From Salinispirillum sp. LH 10-3-1 (GTDB lineage: Bacteria; Pseudomonadota; Gammaproteobacteria; Pseudomonadales; Natronospirillaceae), in assembly GCF_030643825.1 (NCBI RefSeq), contig NZ_CP101717.1, positions 1,488,001 through 1,552,000 of the forward strand: DNA of 64,000 bases, read 5' to 3'. A model generated the notes under the pieces. It was given only the letters and a program-made list of their open reading frames with translations. It did no database searches and had not been told where the DNA came from. The position numbers were made by a program, and so were the translations under genes. This document shows positions 52,305-62,252 of the stretch, piece by piece; the stretch's first letter is position 1; each line of letters begins with the position of its first letter.

Positions 52305-53525
52305 ATGGGGCGTGCAATCATTCTGATGATGGACTCCTTCGGTGTTGGCCACACGGCAGACGCCGAAAAGTTTGGTGATGTAGGAGCCAATACTCTGGGT
52401 AGCATAGCGCGCGTGTGTGCCGCTGGCGACGCCGATGTCGGCCGCTCCGGTGTGTTAAATATTCCTAATCTAGAGCGCAAAGGCCTTGGCTTGTTGGCGG
52501 AAGACAGCGCCGGGCAGCGTCCGGCTGGTTTGAACTACAATGGCCCAGTCGACGCTCTCTACGGTTATGCACGTGAACTGAGCAGCGGGAAAGACACGCC
52601 CAGTGGACACTGGGAAATGGCCGGTGTGCCCGTGCTGTTTGATTGGGATTACTTTACCGCGCCGGAAAAAAGCTTTCCTGAAGACTTCATTAATGAGCTG
52701 ATCAAGCGTACGGGTATTCCCGGTGTGCTGGGTGAGTGCCATGCCTCCGGTACAGAAATACTGGTGAAACTGGGCGAAGAGCATATTCGTACCGGGAAAC
52801 CCATCGTTTATACCTCGGCCGACAGTGTGTTCCAGATCGCTGCGCACGAAGAGCATTTTGGGCTACAGCGCTTGTTGGATGTTTGTCAGGCGGCACGCGA
52901 GCTGTTGGACGAGCGTTATATGAATGTCGGTCGCGTGATTGCGCGGCCGTTTTTAGGTGACACGCCTGAGACGTTCAAGCGCACGGGCAATCGACGTGAT
53001 TTGGCGGTTATGCCGCCCGCAAAAACCGTCTTAAGGCTGTTGCAGGAAGAGGGTGGAGAAGTCATATCCATCGGCAAAATCGCCGATATTTACGCTCACG
53101 ATGGCATCACTCAGGCCATTAAAGCGACCGGCAATGAAGCGCTGTTTGAAGCGACGTTGGAGGCGGTGCGCACGGCGCCGGATCGCTCGATCATTTTCCC
53201 GAACTTCGTCGATTTCGATAGCTACTACGGACACCGTCGCGATGTGGTTGGTTATGCAGCCGCGCTCGAACAATTCGATGCGATGTTGCCGCGTTTAGAA
53301 GCGGAATTAAAACCCGGTGATCGGGTGTTTATCACCGCCGATCATGGGTGTGACCCGACGTGGCCGGGCAGTGATCACACGCGCGAGCACGTCCCGGTGA
53401 TCTGCTTTGGCCCCGGCTTAGAAGGCGGGAACATTGGTGAACGTCTGACTTTCGCGGATATTGGGCAGAGCATTGCGCGGCATTTGGATCTTGCGCCCTT
53501 GGCGTACGGTGATTCGTTTTTGTAG
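52305..53525 (+). CDS. deoB: Phosphopentomutase
   Basis: The 406-residue protein is of the alkaline-phosphatase superfamily. [12 protein letters not shown] near the start holds metal ligands, and [21 protein letters not shown] near 345-365 gives the C-terminal metal set. It interconverts ribose-1-phosphate or deoxyribose-1-phosphate and the 5-phosphates, linking the phosphorylases to DeoC. A REP A copy follows the stop (53557-53582). Confidence 0.94.
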   Translation: MGRAIILMMDSFGVGHTADAEKFGDVGANTLGSIARVCAAGDADVGRSGVLNIPNLERKGLGLLAEDSAGQRPAGLNYNGPVDALYGYARELSSGKDTPSGHWEMAGVPVLFDWDYFTAPEKSFPEDFINELIKRTGIPGVLGECHASGTEILVKLGEEHIRTGKPIVYTSADSVFQIAAHEEHFGLQRLLDVCQAARELLDERYMNVGRVIARPFLGDTPETFKRTGNRRDLAVMPPAKTVLRLLQEEGGEVISIGKIADIYAHDGITQAIKATGNEALFEATLEAVRTAPDRSIIFPNFVDFDSYYGHRRDVVGYAAALEQFDAMLPRLEAELKPGDRVFITADHGCDPTWPGSDHTREHVPVICFGPGLEGGNIGERLTFADIGQSIARHLDLAPLAYGDSFL

Positions 53526-53556
53526 CCCGGGAGGGTGTGTCGTTCGAATGTGTAAG

Positions 53557-53582
53557 ATTCGTGCAGAGGGCTGCGCTCCTAC
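53557..53582. repeat. Single reverse REP A copy after deoB
   Basis: GTGCAGAGGGCTGCGC with a CTCCTAC foot lies between convergent deoB and pepQ. No partner copy is seen, though a GTAGGGCGG remnant of family B type follows about 20 bases later. Confidence 0.7.
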
Positions 53583-53642
53583 GGCCCAAAACCACCAATC
53601 CCGTAGGGCGGATGCTGTTCTGTACTTAGCACACACCCGCAG

Positions 53643-54947
53643 TCAGGCGCCGAAACCTTCACGCGTAAAATTACGATTTCCCTGCTGCGTCACCAACACA
53701 TTGTCTTCAATGCGGATGCCGCCGTACGGCAAAAGCTGCTCAATCAGCGCCAGATTGCACCCATGCTGCTCGATGGTATCCGTCATTTGCTTCAACAGCA
53801 TCGGAATAAAGTACAACCCAGGCTCAATGGTGATCACCATGCCTACGTCCAGCGTGCGTGTCAGACGGAGAAAGGGTGCTTCAGCGGTTGGTTTTTGCAG
53901 CGTGCCGGTAGCGTCTATCTGGTGACCGCCTGAGTCATGCACTTGCAAGCCCAGCAAATGACCTAAACCATGCGGGAAGAAGACCTGAGGAATGCGCTTT
54001 GCCATTTGCTCGTCGACCGACAGCGAACATAACTTGTGGCGCTGCAGAATATCCGCCACACCACGCAGCGTTTCGGTATGCAAGTCAGGAAACGCCATGC
54101 CCGGAATGGCTTTGCTGGTTATATCCAGTTGCAGAGTGTTGACGTCAGCAAGTAAGTCCGCGAACAACCCTTGGTCGCGGGTGTAGGTACGCGTAATGTC
54201 ACTGGCATAACCGTTGGCTTGGGCACCGGCGTCGATCAGCAGGGTGCGGTTGTTTTCCGCTTGCCGAACTTGCTTGTTTTCATAGTGCAAAATGGCCGCC
54301 GACTCGTTTAGGCCAACGATGCCCGGATAAGGCTCGTCGATTTCACGTTGGCCGCTCGCCATCAGATAAGCGCGATAGATATCGAGTTCGGATTCACCCG
54401 CCAAGAACGCCTGTTCGGCGGCGCGGTGACCTTGAACAGCGCGCTCTGTGGCTTCGACCATCCAGTTGATCTCGTAGTCCGTCTTGTAGGCACGGTCGTA
54501 CTCGAGCGCGCGCTTAAGACCCGTAGGATTGACGGTGATCGCGATATCTATGTCGCTCAGAGCTGGATGTTCTGCGCCTATCCAAGCCACATGGCCGCTG
54601 CTCAATCCTGGTAACCAATCTTTCAGTTGGGTAGCGCCCTCAATGCGCCAATGGCGTGTCCATTCACCCTGGGGCTCTGTGGGTGTGATGTGCCAGAAGT
54701 CTTGCTTCGCGGGCCAGATCAGACGTGGTTTTTCTGTCGCACTGATGACCAAGAACGTATCTGGTGCAGGGCGGTAAGGCAGCCACTGTTGCACAAAGGG
54801 GTAGGGGTGATATGGATGGGCGTGGTCGTCTTCGAAATAATAGGTTTGGCTGCCGGAGCTGAGCACTAGGGTATCAAAGCCGGTGGCAGCCAGTGCCGTT
54901 TGGTAGCGTTTGGTCAGTGTGGCGAGGTGCTCAGCGTAGTATTGCAT
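53643..54947 (-). CDS. pepQ: Xaa-Pro dipeptidase (PepQ, M24B)
   Basis: The 434-residue pita-bread metallopeptidase has metal ligands in LLIDAGAQANGYASDITR (two Asp), HGLGHLLGLQVHD (His), and later Glu residues in ITIEPGLY and GIRIEDNV. It cleaves dipeptides ending in proline. Length and the N-terminal creatinase-like domain fit bacterial PepQ. It converges on deoB. Confidence 0.9.
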   Translation of the reverse strand: MQYYAEHLATLTKRYQTALAATGFDTLVLSSGSQTYYFEDDHAHPYHPYPFVQQWLPYRPAPDTFLVISATEKPRLIWPAKQDFWHITPTEPQGEWTRHWRIEGATQLKDWLPGLSSGHVAWIGAEHPALSDIDIAITVNPTGLKRALEYDRAYKTDYEINWMVEATERAVQGHRAAEQAFLAGESELDIYRAYLMASGQREIDEPYPGIVGLNESAAILHYENKQVRQAENNRTLLIDAGAQANGYASDITRTYTRDQGLFADLLADVNTLQLDITSKAIPGMAFPDLHTETLRGVADILQRHKLCSLSVDEQMAKRIPQVFFPHGLGHLLGLQVHDSGGHQIDATGTLQKPTAEAPFLRLTRTLDVGMVITIEPGLYFIPMLLKQMTDTIEQHGCNLALIEQLLPYGGIRIEDNVLVTQQGNRNFTREGFGA

Positions 54948-55023
54948 CGAAACGTATCCCAGTCAGTTGTGATCGCTCTAAAGACACCCGGCGCATAGTA
55001 GCCGGGTGCGTGGTCGAGCCCTA

Positions 55024-56373
55024 TTAGCGACGTAACGACTTCAGTTCGTTGGCGATCAAGAACGCCAGCTCCAACGCTTGGTCGGCATTTAACCGAGGAT
55101 CACAATGCGTGTGGTAGCGGTCTGCGAGATCGCTTTCGGTGATGTCGAAAGCACCGCCGGTACATTCTGTCACGTTCCGGCCCGTCATTTCAAAGTGTAC
55201 CCCTCCGGCGTAGGTGCCTTCGGCGTGGTGTATCTGGAAGAATTGCTTTACTTCTGACAGGACATCTTCGGCACGGCGAGTCTTGTAGCCATTGCTGGCC
55301 TTGATGGTATTGCCGTGCATGGGGTCGGATGACCAGACGACGTTGAAGCCTTCTTTTTGCACCAGGCGCAGTAGGCGAGGGAAGTGCTCGGCGATTTGGC
55401 TGGCGCCCATGCGCACGATGAGGTTCAGGCGGCCGGGGTCGTTTTTCGGATTCAGTATCTGCACCAGTTTGATCAAGTCTTCGTCACTGGTGGTAGGGCC
55501 GACTTTCAAGCCGATTGGGTTGTGAATGCCACGAGCGAATTCTACATGGGCACCGTCGGGCTGACGCGTGCGGTCGCCGATCCACAGCATGTGTGCTGAG
55601 GTGTCGTACCAGTTGCCGGTCAGTGAGTCTTGCCGTGTGAAGGCTTCTTCGTAAGGCAGCAATAGGCTTTCGTGCGAGGTATAAAAGGATGTCTCGCGGA
55701 TCTGCGGTGTGTTGTCGGGGCTGATACCACAGGCACTCATGAACGATAGGGTGTCGTCGATGCGGTTGGCAAGCGATTGGTAGCGTTCGGAGTTCGGTGT
55801 TTTGTCGACAAAGCCGAGGTTCCATTGGTGCACTTGGTGCAAGTCGGCGAGGCCGCCTTGGGCGAAGGCGCGCAGTAGGTTGACGGTGGCGACCGACTGT
55901 TCGTACGCTTTGTACATGCGTTCTGGGTCGGGGGTGCGTTCTTCGGCGTTGAAGCCGATGCCGTTGATGATGTCACCACGGTAGCTGGGTAAGCTGACGC
56001 CGTCGATGGTTTCCATGTCGCCGGAGCGTGGCTTGGCGAACTGTCCACCCATGCGGCCGATTTTGACGACTTTCTTTTGGCCACCAAAGGTGAGTACAAC
56101 GGCCATTTGCAGCAGTACTTTGAAGGTGTCGCGAATGTTGTCGGCGCGAAATTCTTGGAAGCTTTCGGCGCAGTCGCCGCCTTGCAGTAGGAAGGCTTTG
56201 CCTTGTGCTACTTCAGACAGGTCGGCACGCAGTTGGCGGGCTTCGCCAGCAAATACCATGGGTGGGCGGGTGCGCAGGCGTTCTTCCACGGCTGCCAGTG
56301 CAGCGGCATCCGGGTACGTCGGCATCTGCTTAACCGGTTTCTCTCTCCAGCTACTCGGGGTCCAACTGGTCAT
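55024..56373 (-). CDS. Class II DAHP synthase (3-deoxy-7-phosphoheptulonate synthase)
   Basis: The 449-residue enzyme has the class II (plant-like) motifs [26 protein letters not shown], ethanol-insensitive [10 protein letters not shown] and [14 protein letters not shown]. It catalyses the first step of the shikimate path, from PEP and erythrose-4-phosphate. The start is ATG at 56373 behind AAGGAG; the frame is open for 63 more codons, but that part translates one arm of a structured repeat. The class I enzymes of E. coli are unrelated in sequence. Confidence 0.93.
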   Translation of the reverse strand: MTSWTPSSWREKPVKQMPTYPDAAALAAVEERLRTRPPMVFAGEARQLRADLSEVAQGKAFLLQGGDCAESFQEFRADNIRDTFKVLLQMAVVLTFGGQKKVVKIGRMGGQFAKPRSGDMETIDGVSLPSYRGDIINGIGFNAEERTPDPERMYKAYEQSVATVNLLRAFAQGGLADLHQVHQWNLGFVDKTPNSERYQSLANRIDDTLSFMSACGISPDNTPQIRETSFYTSHESLLLPYEEAFTRQDSLTGNWYDTSAHMLWIGDRTRQPDGAHVEFARGIHNPIGLKVGPTTSDEDLIKLVQILNPKNDPGRLNLIVRMGASQIAEHFPRLLRLVQKEGFNVVWSSDPMHGNTIKASNGYKTRRAEDVLSEVKQFFQIHHAEGTYAGGVHFEMTGRNVTECTGGAFDITESDLADRYHTHCDPRLNADQALELAFLIANELKSLRR

Positions 56374-56430
56374 TCTTGCTCCTTGATTTGAATGCGGTTT
56401 TTTCGTCCGCTTTACAGGTGATTCGTGATG

Positions 56431-56556
56431 AATTCTTTTGGTCCTTCTGGGGGTGCCTCTACGGGGACGCCGTGAACGCATCCATGCGGGCTCGGATGCG
56501 ACCATCCAGGTCGCATACGCCCCTTTAGAGGCACCCCCAGAAGGACCAAAAGAATT
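56431..56556. repeat. Structured inverted-repeat element 1
   Basis: Perfect 31-bp arms (56431-56461 and 56526-56556; starting AATTCTTTTGGTCC) flank a 64-base core. The core holds GGGACGCCGT, a small hairpin CGCA-tcca-TGCG, GGGCTCG, an 8-bp hairpin ATGCGACC-atcca-GGTCGCAT, and ACGCCC. The element is homologous in its core to element 2, which lies in the opposite orientation. It is in the 443-base gap between the ydiJ and DAHP synthase genes, which otherwise shows no gene. Confidence 0.85.
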
Positions 56557-56658
56557 AACCACTCAATTACAGTTAATCATCAAGTCTAAGCACCGATTGC
56601 GAAAGTACCTAGTGGTGCAGTTACAGACTGTATTAAATTGAGGGCTTCAGGTCAGTTG

Positions 56659-56764
56659 TCAGAGGGCCTAGGGGCTAGTGGTGGGCGTTTGCGGACAGGA
56701 CGTCCGCAACGAGCCCCCATGGACGGGTTTACGGCGTCCCAACACTAGCCCCTAGGCCCTCTGA
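56659..56764. repeat. Structured inverted-repeat element 2
   Basis: Perfect 22-bp arms (56659-56680 and 56743-56764; containing GGGCCTAGGGGCTAGTG) flank a core whose reverse complement carries GGGACGCCGT, TCCATG, GGGCTCG, the hairpin TTGCGGAC-gtcct-GTCCGCAA and ACGCCC. The arms share nothing obvious with those of element 1, while the core is clearly related. It sits about 50 bases downstream of the ydiJ stop. Confidence 0.85.
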
Positions 56765-56816
56765 GCAACATGACCGGTATTTCATCGTACAGCTATGACT
56801 GTACATCAAGAGCTTT

Positions 56817-59800
56817 CTATAGCAATTGGTTAAGCAAACTCATCGGGTGCGGCAACGCGGTGTTTGAGAGCCGCTTGCTCTGCGTGCGACAGGAGTAACC
56901 TGACGCCACGAGTCGGTTTGCTTTTGCTGGGTCTTCCACATGACGACGCCATGACTGATCGTAAATAGACTCGCTGTTTTGCCGGTTGCGTGTCTCGTGC
57001 CCATAGGTACCTGCCATGCCGCAGCAACCCGTGCTGAGGATTTCAAGGCGATAGCCTTGCGAGGCGAAGACCTGCTGCCATTGTTTGATGCTTGGGGCAG
57101 CATTGGTGCTTTCGGTGCAATGCGCCATAAGGTAGTAGGGTTCGTCGGATTTTAGTAGACCTGCCACGGGCAAGCGCTGGGCTAAAAACTCCTGAATCAA
57201 TAGTACTTCTGGCACCTCATCCTTACCCAGTAATTTGCGGTATTCTGACCGGAAGGTCAATGCCATGCTGGGGTCGACACCGATAAAAGGTACATCAAAA
57301 GCGGATAAGCCTTTTAGCCATTGTGTATGGTTCTTCGCGGCGCGCGCAAACGCGTTGTGAAAGCCATGCACATGCAGTGGTTTGCCATTGGGCTGGAATG
57401 GCATGACAAGAGGGTGAAAGCCGAGCTTCTGCAAGGCTGAAAGGACATCAAGAACGGTGTCGGTATCGAAGAAGGTCGTGAAGGCATCTTGGACCAATAT
57501 CACAGCTTTGTCTTTTTCTTCGGCGCTCAGGCTGGACAGGGTGGGGGCATTGGCCCACTGGATGTCGCGCTTGGTCATTTCACGACGCAAATTGGTGTTG
57601 CTCAACAGTGGGCTATCAACCATACCTGCGACGTTCTTCAACAGCCATTTCACTGGCGCTGAGTTCATGGGTACGTTGTACAGACTGCGCACCGGCGCAA
57701 AGTAGGGTATGACGTACTCTAAACTACCAATGAAATAGTCTTTAAGGGGGCGCAAATAGCGACTGTAGTAAATCTCGAGAAAGCGCGAGCGGAACTCGGG
57801 TACATCCACCTTGATCGGGCATTGGCCGGTACAGGATTTACAGGCCAAACAGCCCGCGAAGCTGTCATGAATTTCCTGGTTGAAGTCGACCTCACCGCGC
57901 CGCCGGTTGAATGTGTCGGCCAAGGTGCGCATGGCCTTGCCGGGCAGACTCAATAGGGTGTTCTGACGGCGGGCAGCTTCGGTCAGGTCGGTGGTTTTTA
58001 TGCCACGTTCGGCCAACTGACGTTGCCATTCGCGCACCAGTGAGGCGCGACCTTTTGGCGTTTGACGGCGGTCACGTGTGGCTTTCCACGACGGGCACAT
58101 GAAGTCGTCGGGATTCCAGTTATGGCAAGCGCCGTTGCCGTTGCAGTAGTTGGCATCGGAGAACTGATCCCACACTTGCACGGGGATGGTGCGGTCTAGG
58201 TCGCCACGGGTGGTGACTTCGTCGATTTTTAATAACGCAATGTCGTCGTTGGCGGTAGCGATTTTCCCGGGGTTGAACTGGTTGCGTGGGTCAAAGGCGT
58301 GTTTGACCTGCTGCAATACCGGATAGAGGTCGCCAAAGAATTCCGGCGAAAACTCGGAGCGCACGCCTTTGCCATGCTCACCCCACAGTAGGCCATTGTA
58401 TTTGCGCACCAGCGCGACCACTTGCTCGGTAATGATCCGAACCTGTTGCGCTTGTTCGGGGTCTTTCATATCGATCATGGGGCGAACGTGCAGCACGCCG
58501 CAGTCAACATGACCGAACATGCCGTATTTCAAGTTGTTGCCATCCAATACTGCGCGGAATTCCATGATGAAGTCGGCCAGATTTTCCGGTGGCACGGCGG
58601 TGTCTTCGACAAAGGGGATAGGGCGCGCTTCACCACTGGCATTACCCAGCAAGCCAACGGACTTTTTGCGCATACCCCAGATCTTGTTTACGGACTCGGT
58701 GCCACGTGCGATGGTATAGCCGATGGGCATACCTGGCTGACCTTGCACACTGTTAAGGTGCGCGGCCATCCCGTTGATCTTGTTGTTCAGTTCTTCTTCG
58801 CTGTCGGCGGTGTATTCGACCAGGTTTATACCTTGAATATCGCCCACGGTGTCCGGAAAAAATTCTTTTACGCTGTGCCAAACGATGTCGCCTTTAGCGA
58901 GGTTCAGCACTACATCATCGACGGTTTCGATCGAGGTGGGCTTCTGCGACATCAGAGACTGGGCGTCGCGCAGGGAGCTTTCAAAGCTGTCGTAAAACAC
59001 GTTCACCAGTGCTGACGTTTTAGGTACGACGAGCAAGTTCAACTTGGCTTCGGTGATAAACCCAAGGGTACCCTCTGAACCGCAGAGAATGTTGTTCAGG
59101 TTAAAGCGGCCTTCGTCGTCTCGAATGTGTGCGAGGTCGTAACCGGTCAGGCAGCGATTCAGCGGCGGGAACTTAGCCTTGATGGCGGTTTCATGCTGAT
59201 CCCAAATCTCTTTGACGACACGATGTATGGTGCCGGAACGACGGTCACTTGCGCAGTAGGTTTCCAAGTCAACATCCGACATGGCTTGGCTGTGCAGCAG
59301 GCTACCATCGCCCAGCACGGTTGTTAGTTCCAGTACGTGGTCCCGTGTTTTACCGTAAGCAACCGAGCCTTGGCCACTGGCGTCGGTGTTGATCATGCCG
59401 CCAATGGTGGCACGGTTACTGGTGGACAGCTCAGGCGCGAAGAACAAACCGTGCGGCTTCAACGCTGCGTTCAGTTGGTCCTTTACCACGCCCGTTTGAA
59501 CCCGTACCCAACGTTCTTCGGCGTTAATTTCCAGAATCTGATTCATGTGTCGTGACAGATCAACCACGATGCCATCGGTGAGCGACTGGCCGTTAGTACC
59601 CGTGCCGCCGCCGCGCGCACTTAGGACAATGTTTTCGAAGGGCGTGGTGTTGGCGATGCGGGTCAGAATCTGAAGGTCTTCGGCGCTGCGCGGAAACACC
59701 ACCGCCTGTGGCAGAACTTGATAAATGGAGTTGTCGGTCGACAGTACCGTACGCATGGCGTAGTCCGGTGCCAGCTCGCCGCTGAAACCGGCCGCTTTTA

Positions 59801-59864
59801 CGGCGTGCAGGTAGGATTGGTATTCCTGTTGAACAGGATTGAGTTCCGACAGCTTGGGTAACAT
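56817..59864 (-). CDS. ydiJ: FAD/Fe-S oxidoreductase (YdiJ-type D-2-hydroxyacid dehydrogenase)
   Basis: The 1015-residue protein has an N-terminal FAD-binding domain of the FAD_binding_4 type (about 45-275; SARGGGTGTNGQS), an FAD-oxidase C domain (about 275-545) and a ferredoxin-like part with CLACKSCTGQCP. C-terminal CCG-like sequences include HCTES and TGCCGMAGTYG. The layout matches E. coli YdiJ, which oxidises D-2-hydroxyacids such as D-2-hydroxyglutarate; D-lactate is an alternative. It is membrane-associated or cytoplasmic, passing electrons to quinone or another carrier. No partner subunits lie next to it. Confidence 0.88.
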   Translation of the reverse strand: MLPKLSELNPVQQEYQSYLHAVKAAGFSGELAPDYAMRTVLSTDNSIYQVLPQAVVFPRSAEDLQILTRIANTTPFENIVLSARGGGTGTNGQSLTDGIVVDLSRHMNQILEINAEERWVRVQTGVVKDQLNAALKPHGLFFAPELSTSNRATIGGMINTDASGQGSVAYGKTRDHVLELTTVLGDGSLLHSQAMSDVDLETYCASDRRSGTIHRVVKEIWDQHETAIKAKFPPLNRCLTGYDLAHIRDDEGRFNLNNILCGSEGTLGFITEAKLNLLVVPKTSALVNVFYDSFESSLRDAQSLMSQKPTSIETVDDVVLNLAKGDIVWHSVKEFFPDTVGDIQGINLVEYTADSEEELNNKINGMAAHLNSVQGQPGMPIGYTIARGTESVNKIWGMRKKSVGLLGNASGEARPIPFVEDTAVPPENLADFIMEFRAVLDGNNLKYGMFGHVDCGVLHVRPMIDMKDPEQAQQVRIITEQVVALVRKYNGLLWGEHGKGVRSEFSPEFFGDLYPVLQQVKHAFDPRNQFNPGKIATANDDIALLKIDEVTTRGDLDRTIPVQVWDQFSDANYCNGNGACHNWNPDDFMCPSWKATRDRRQTPKGRASLVREWQRQLAERGIKTTDLTEAARRQNTLLSLPGKAMRTLADTFNRRRGEVDFNQEIHDSFAGCLACKSCTGQCPIKVDVPEFRSRFLEIYYSRYLRPLKDYFIGSLEYVIPYFAPVRSLYNVPMNSAPVKWLLKNVAGMVDSPLLSNTNLRREMTKRDIQWANAPTLSSLSAEEKDKAVILVQDAFTTFFDTDTVLDVLSALQKLGFHPLVMPFQPNGKPLHVHGFHNAFARAAKNHTQWLKGLSAFDVPFIGVDPSMALTFRSEYRKLLGKDEVPEVLLIQEFLAQRLPVAGLLKSDEPYYLMAHCTESTNAAPSIKQWQQVFASQGYRLEILSTGCCGMAGTYGHETRNRQNSESIYDQSWRRHVEDPAKANRLVASGYSCRTQSKRLSNTALPHPMSLLNQLL

Positions 59865-59990
59865 TACTTCTGGCCACTCGAACTAGATTTGAAGGGCAAG
59901 TAGTTTAGCGAAGTTGCTCCGCAACGCCCAGAGGGAACAGCTAAAAACACCCTTTCCACAATCGCGGTGTCGCTGTTTTGAAAGAACGGC

Positions 59991-60018
59991 AAAGGGCGGA
60001 GCGAAGCCGCCCGCTCCA
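59991..60018 (-). terminator. Possible terminator after the CBS gene
   Basis: GGGCGG pairs with CCGCCC around a short loop on the minus strand, followed by TTTG only. The T-run is poor, so function is uncertain. Confidence 0.35.
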
Positions 60019-60029
60019 GAAGCTGAAAG

Positions 60030-60428
60030 CTACCGTGACTCAGACAATGCGCGCAGTACGTCGGAACGACGAATTTCGCCGACTAATTTGCCATTGTCGA
60101 TGACCGGATAAATTTTCGGCTTGGGTTGAATCATCATTTGGGCCAACTCAACAATGCTCATATCAGGCGCCACACTGATAATGGTCTGACTCATTACATC
60201 ACGCACCAATGCTGAATCTGATTGGTGATAGCGCCCCTCTAGCATTTGTCTTAAACAGTCCTGCTCGGATAAAAAACCAACGGGATGGTGCAGAGCATCA
60301 ACGACCACACAGCCCGGCAATCCGGCCTTAAGCAGTTGATGTACGGCTTCTGAAACCGTACTGTTTTCGCGCACGGTTTTGTGCGTGGTGATCATGTACT
60401 GTGCAACGGTTTTGGCTTCTACGGTCAT
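60030..60428 (-). CDS. Tandem CBS-domain protein
   Basis: The 132-residue protein consists of two CBS motifs: residues about 8-62, with VSEAVHQLLKAGLPGCVVVD and VGFLSEQD; and about 73-128, with VELAQMMIQPKPKIYPVIDNG and VGEIRRSD. Stand-alone CBS pairs bind adenosine nucleotides such as AMP, ATP or SAM and sense energy state, usually via partner proteins. ATG at 60428 is preceded by AAGGAG. The partner is unknown. Confidence 0.85.
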   Translation of the reverse strand: MTVEAKTVAQYMITTHKTVRENSTVSEAVHQLLKAGLPGCVVVDALHHPVGFLSEQDCLRQMLEGRYHQSDSALVRDVMSQTIISVAPDMSIVELAQMMIQPKPKIYPVIDNGKLVGEIRRSDVLRALSESR

Positions 60429-60533
60429 GCGTGGCACTCCTTGTGTCATTTCTTCTGAGTGTGGTCTCAGTATAGACCCAAAATGGCCCTTATGAGCAAA
60501 CCATCATCGACCAAAAAACGCGTAAATAACCCG

Positions 60534-62252
60534 CTACGCCAAGCGCTCCTGCAAGCGCGCTACGACATCGGCCAGCGGCCAGTCTTCCTTGTCGCTCGCG
60601 CGGCGGAACTTATATTCCACCTGACCAGCTTCCAAACCGCGATCACTGATCACCACACGGTGCGGAATACCGATGAGTTCCATATCGGCAAACTTCACGC
60701 CGGGGCTCGTCTTCTTGTCTCGGTCATCCAATAACACTTCAATGCCAAGATCACTCAGCTCTTTGTACAGACGCTCAGCGGTTTCCATTACGGCAGGCGA
60801 CTTGTGTGCATTCAACGGCACAATACCCACGTGGAAGGGCGCGATGCTGTCGGGCCAGATGATGCCGTTCTCGTCGTGATTTTGTTCAATGGCAGCGGCG
60901 ACGACTCGAGTCACACCGATACCATAGCAACCCATCAGCATGGTTTGATCTTTGCCGTTTTCATCCAATACACGCGCTTTCATGGCTGCGGAGTATTTGT
61001 CCTGCAGCTTGAAAATATGGCCGACTTCAATGCCGCGACGAATTTCCAGCACACCTTTGCCGTCTGGGCTTGGGTCGCCAGCCACTACGTTACGCAAATC
61101 AGCGACGGGCGGCAGAGGTAAGTCACGATCCCAGTTAATGTTGAAATAGTGCATGCCGTCTTCATTTGCACCGGCTGAAAAGTCGCTGCACAGCGCTACA
61201 CTGCGGTCAATAATTACCGGCAAGTCGAGGCCCACAGGGCCCAGAGATCCGGGGCCTGCACCGAAGGCCGCACGGATTTCTTCTTCCGTTGCGAAGGTCA
61301 GTGGCACAGCTACCTCAGGTAATTTTTCTGCTTTGATTTCGTTCAGCTCATGGTCACCACGTACCAATAAGGCTACGAGGTCTTCACCCACTTCGTCGGA
61401 GGCCTTAACCACCAGTGTTTTAACCGTTTTCTCGATCGGCATGCCGTAGTCATTAACGAGGTCGGCAATGGTGCGGGCATTGGGTGTTGGACGTTTCTCC
61501 ATCTCTGCAGAAGGTGCCGCGCGCTCACCCAAGGCTACGGCTTCGGCCATTTCGATGTTGGCGGCGTATGAGCCCTCGGTGCTGAACGCGATGTCATCTT
61601 CGCCGGAATCGGCCAAAACGTGAAATTCCTGGCTGCCAGAACCACCAATAGACCCAGAATCTGCCTGTACGGCGCGGTAGTCTAAACCCAGGCGATCAAA
61701 GATGCGGCAATAGGTGTTGTGCATATTCTGGTATTCGGCTTCTAGGCTGTCTTCACCAAGATGGAAAGAATAGGCATCCTTCATGATGAATTCCCGCGAG
61801 CGCATGACGCCGAATCGAGGGCGAATTTCATCGCGCACCTTGGTTTGAATCTGATAAAAGCTCACCGGCAGTTGCTTGTAGCTGGTCAGTTCGTTGCGCG
61901 CTAAATCGGTGATCACTTCTTCGTGCGTCGGCCCAAGGACAAATTCGCGGCCGTGGCGGTCATTGATCCGCAACAGCTCAGGGCCATAATCCTGCCAGCG
62001 ACCGGATTCTCTCCAGAGGTCGGCATCCTGAACCACGGGCATGACCACTTCCATCGAACCCGAGCGATCCATTTCCTCCCGGACGATGCGTTCTACTTTT
62101 CTGAGCACGCGTAAACCGGTTGGTAGCCAGTTGTATAAGCCGGAAGCCAGTTTACGGATCATGCCGGCACGCAGCATAAGCTGATGGCTGATAACGACGG
62201 TGTCGGTGGGTGTTTCTTTTACTGTGGCTGTGAGATAGCGGCTGGAGCGCAT
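60534..62252 (-). CDS. proS: Prolyl-tRNA synthetase (bacterial type with editing domain)
   Basis: The 572-residue protein has class II synthetase motifs: motif 1 around [20 protein letters not shown], and motif 2 with [20 protein letters not shown]. An INS editing domain lies between about 225 and 405, and a C-terminal anticodon-binding domain follows after [12 protein letters not shown]. It charges tRNA-Pro in the cytoplasm. The length matches E. coli ProS (572). It is preceded by a 600-base gap. Confidence 0.95.
   Translation of the reverse strand: MRSSRYLTATVKETPTDTVVISHQLMLRAGMIRKLASGLYNWLPTGLRVLRKVERIVREEMDRSGSMEVVMPVVQDADLWRESGRWQDYGPELLRINDRHGREFVLGPTHEEVITDLARNELTSYKQLPVSFYQIQTKVRDEIRPRFGVMRSREFIMKDAYSFHLGEDSLEAEYQNMHNTYCRIFDRLGLDYRAVQADSGSIGGSGSQEFHVLADSGEDDIAFSTEGSYAANIEMAEAVALGERAAPSAEMEKRPTPNARTIADLVNDYGMPIEKTVKTLVVKASDEVGEDLVALLVRGDHELNEIKAEKLPEVAVPLTFATEEEIRAAFGAGPGSLGPVGLDLPVIIDRSVALCSDFSAGANEDGMHYFNINWDRDLPLPPVADLRNVVAGDPSPDGKGVLEIRRGIEVGHIFKLQDKYSAAMKARVLDENGKDQTMLMGCYGIGVTRVVAAAIEQNHDENGIIWPDSIAPFHVGIVPLNAHKSPAVMETAERLYKELSDLGIEVLLDDRDKKTSPGVKFADMELIGIPHRVVISDRGLEAGQVEYKFRRASDKEDWPLADVVARLQERLA

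Noticed and set aside
56374-56562. N-terminal extension of 63 codons on the DAHP synthase
   Set aside because: It translates one arm and part of the core of structured element 1, and the ATG at 56373 has AAGGAG and family-like sequence.
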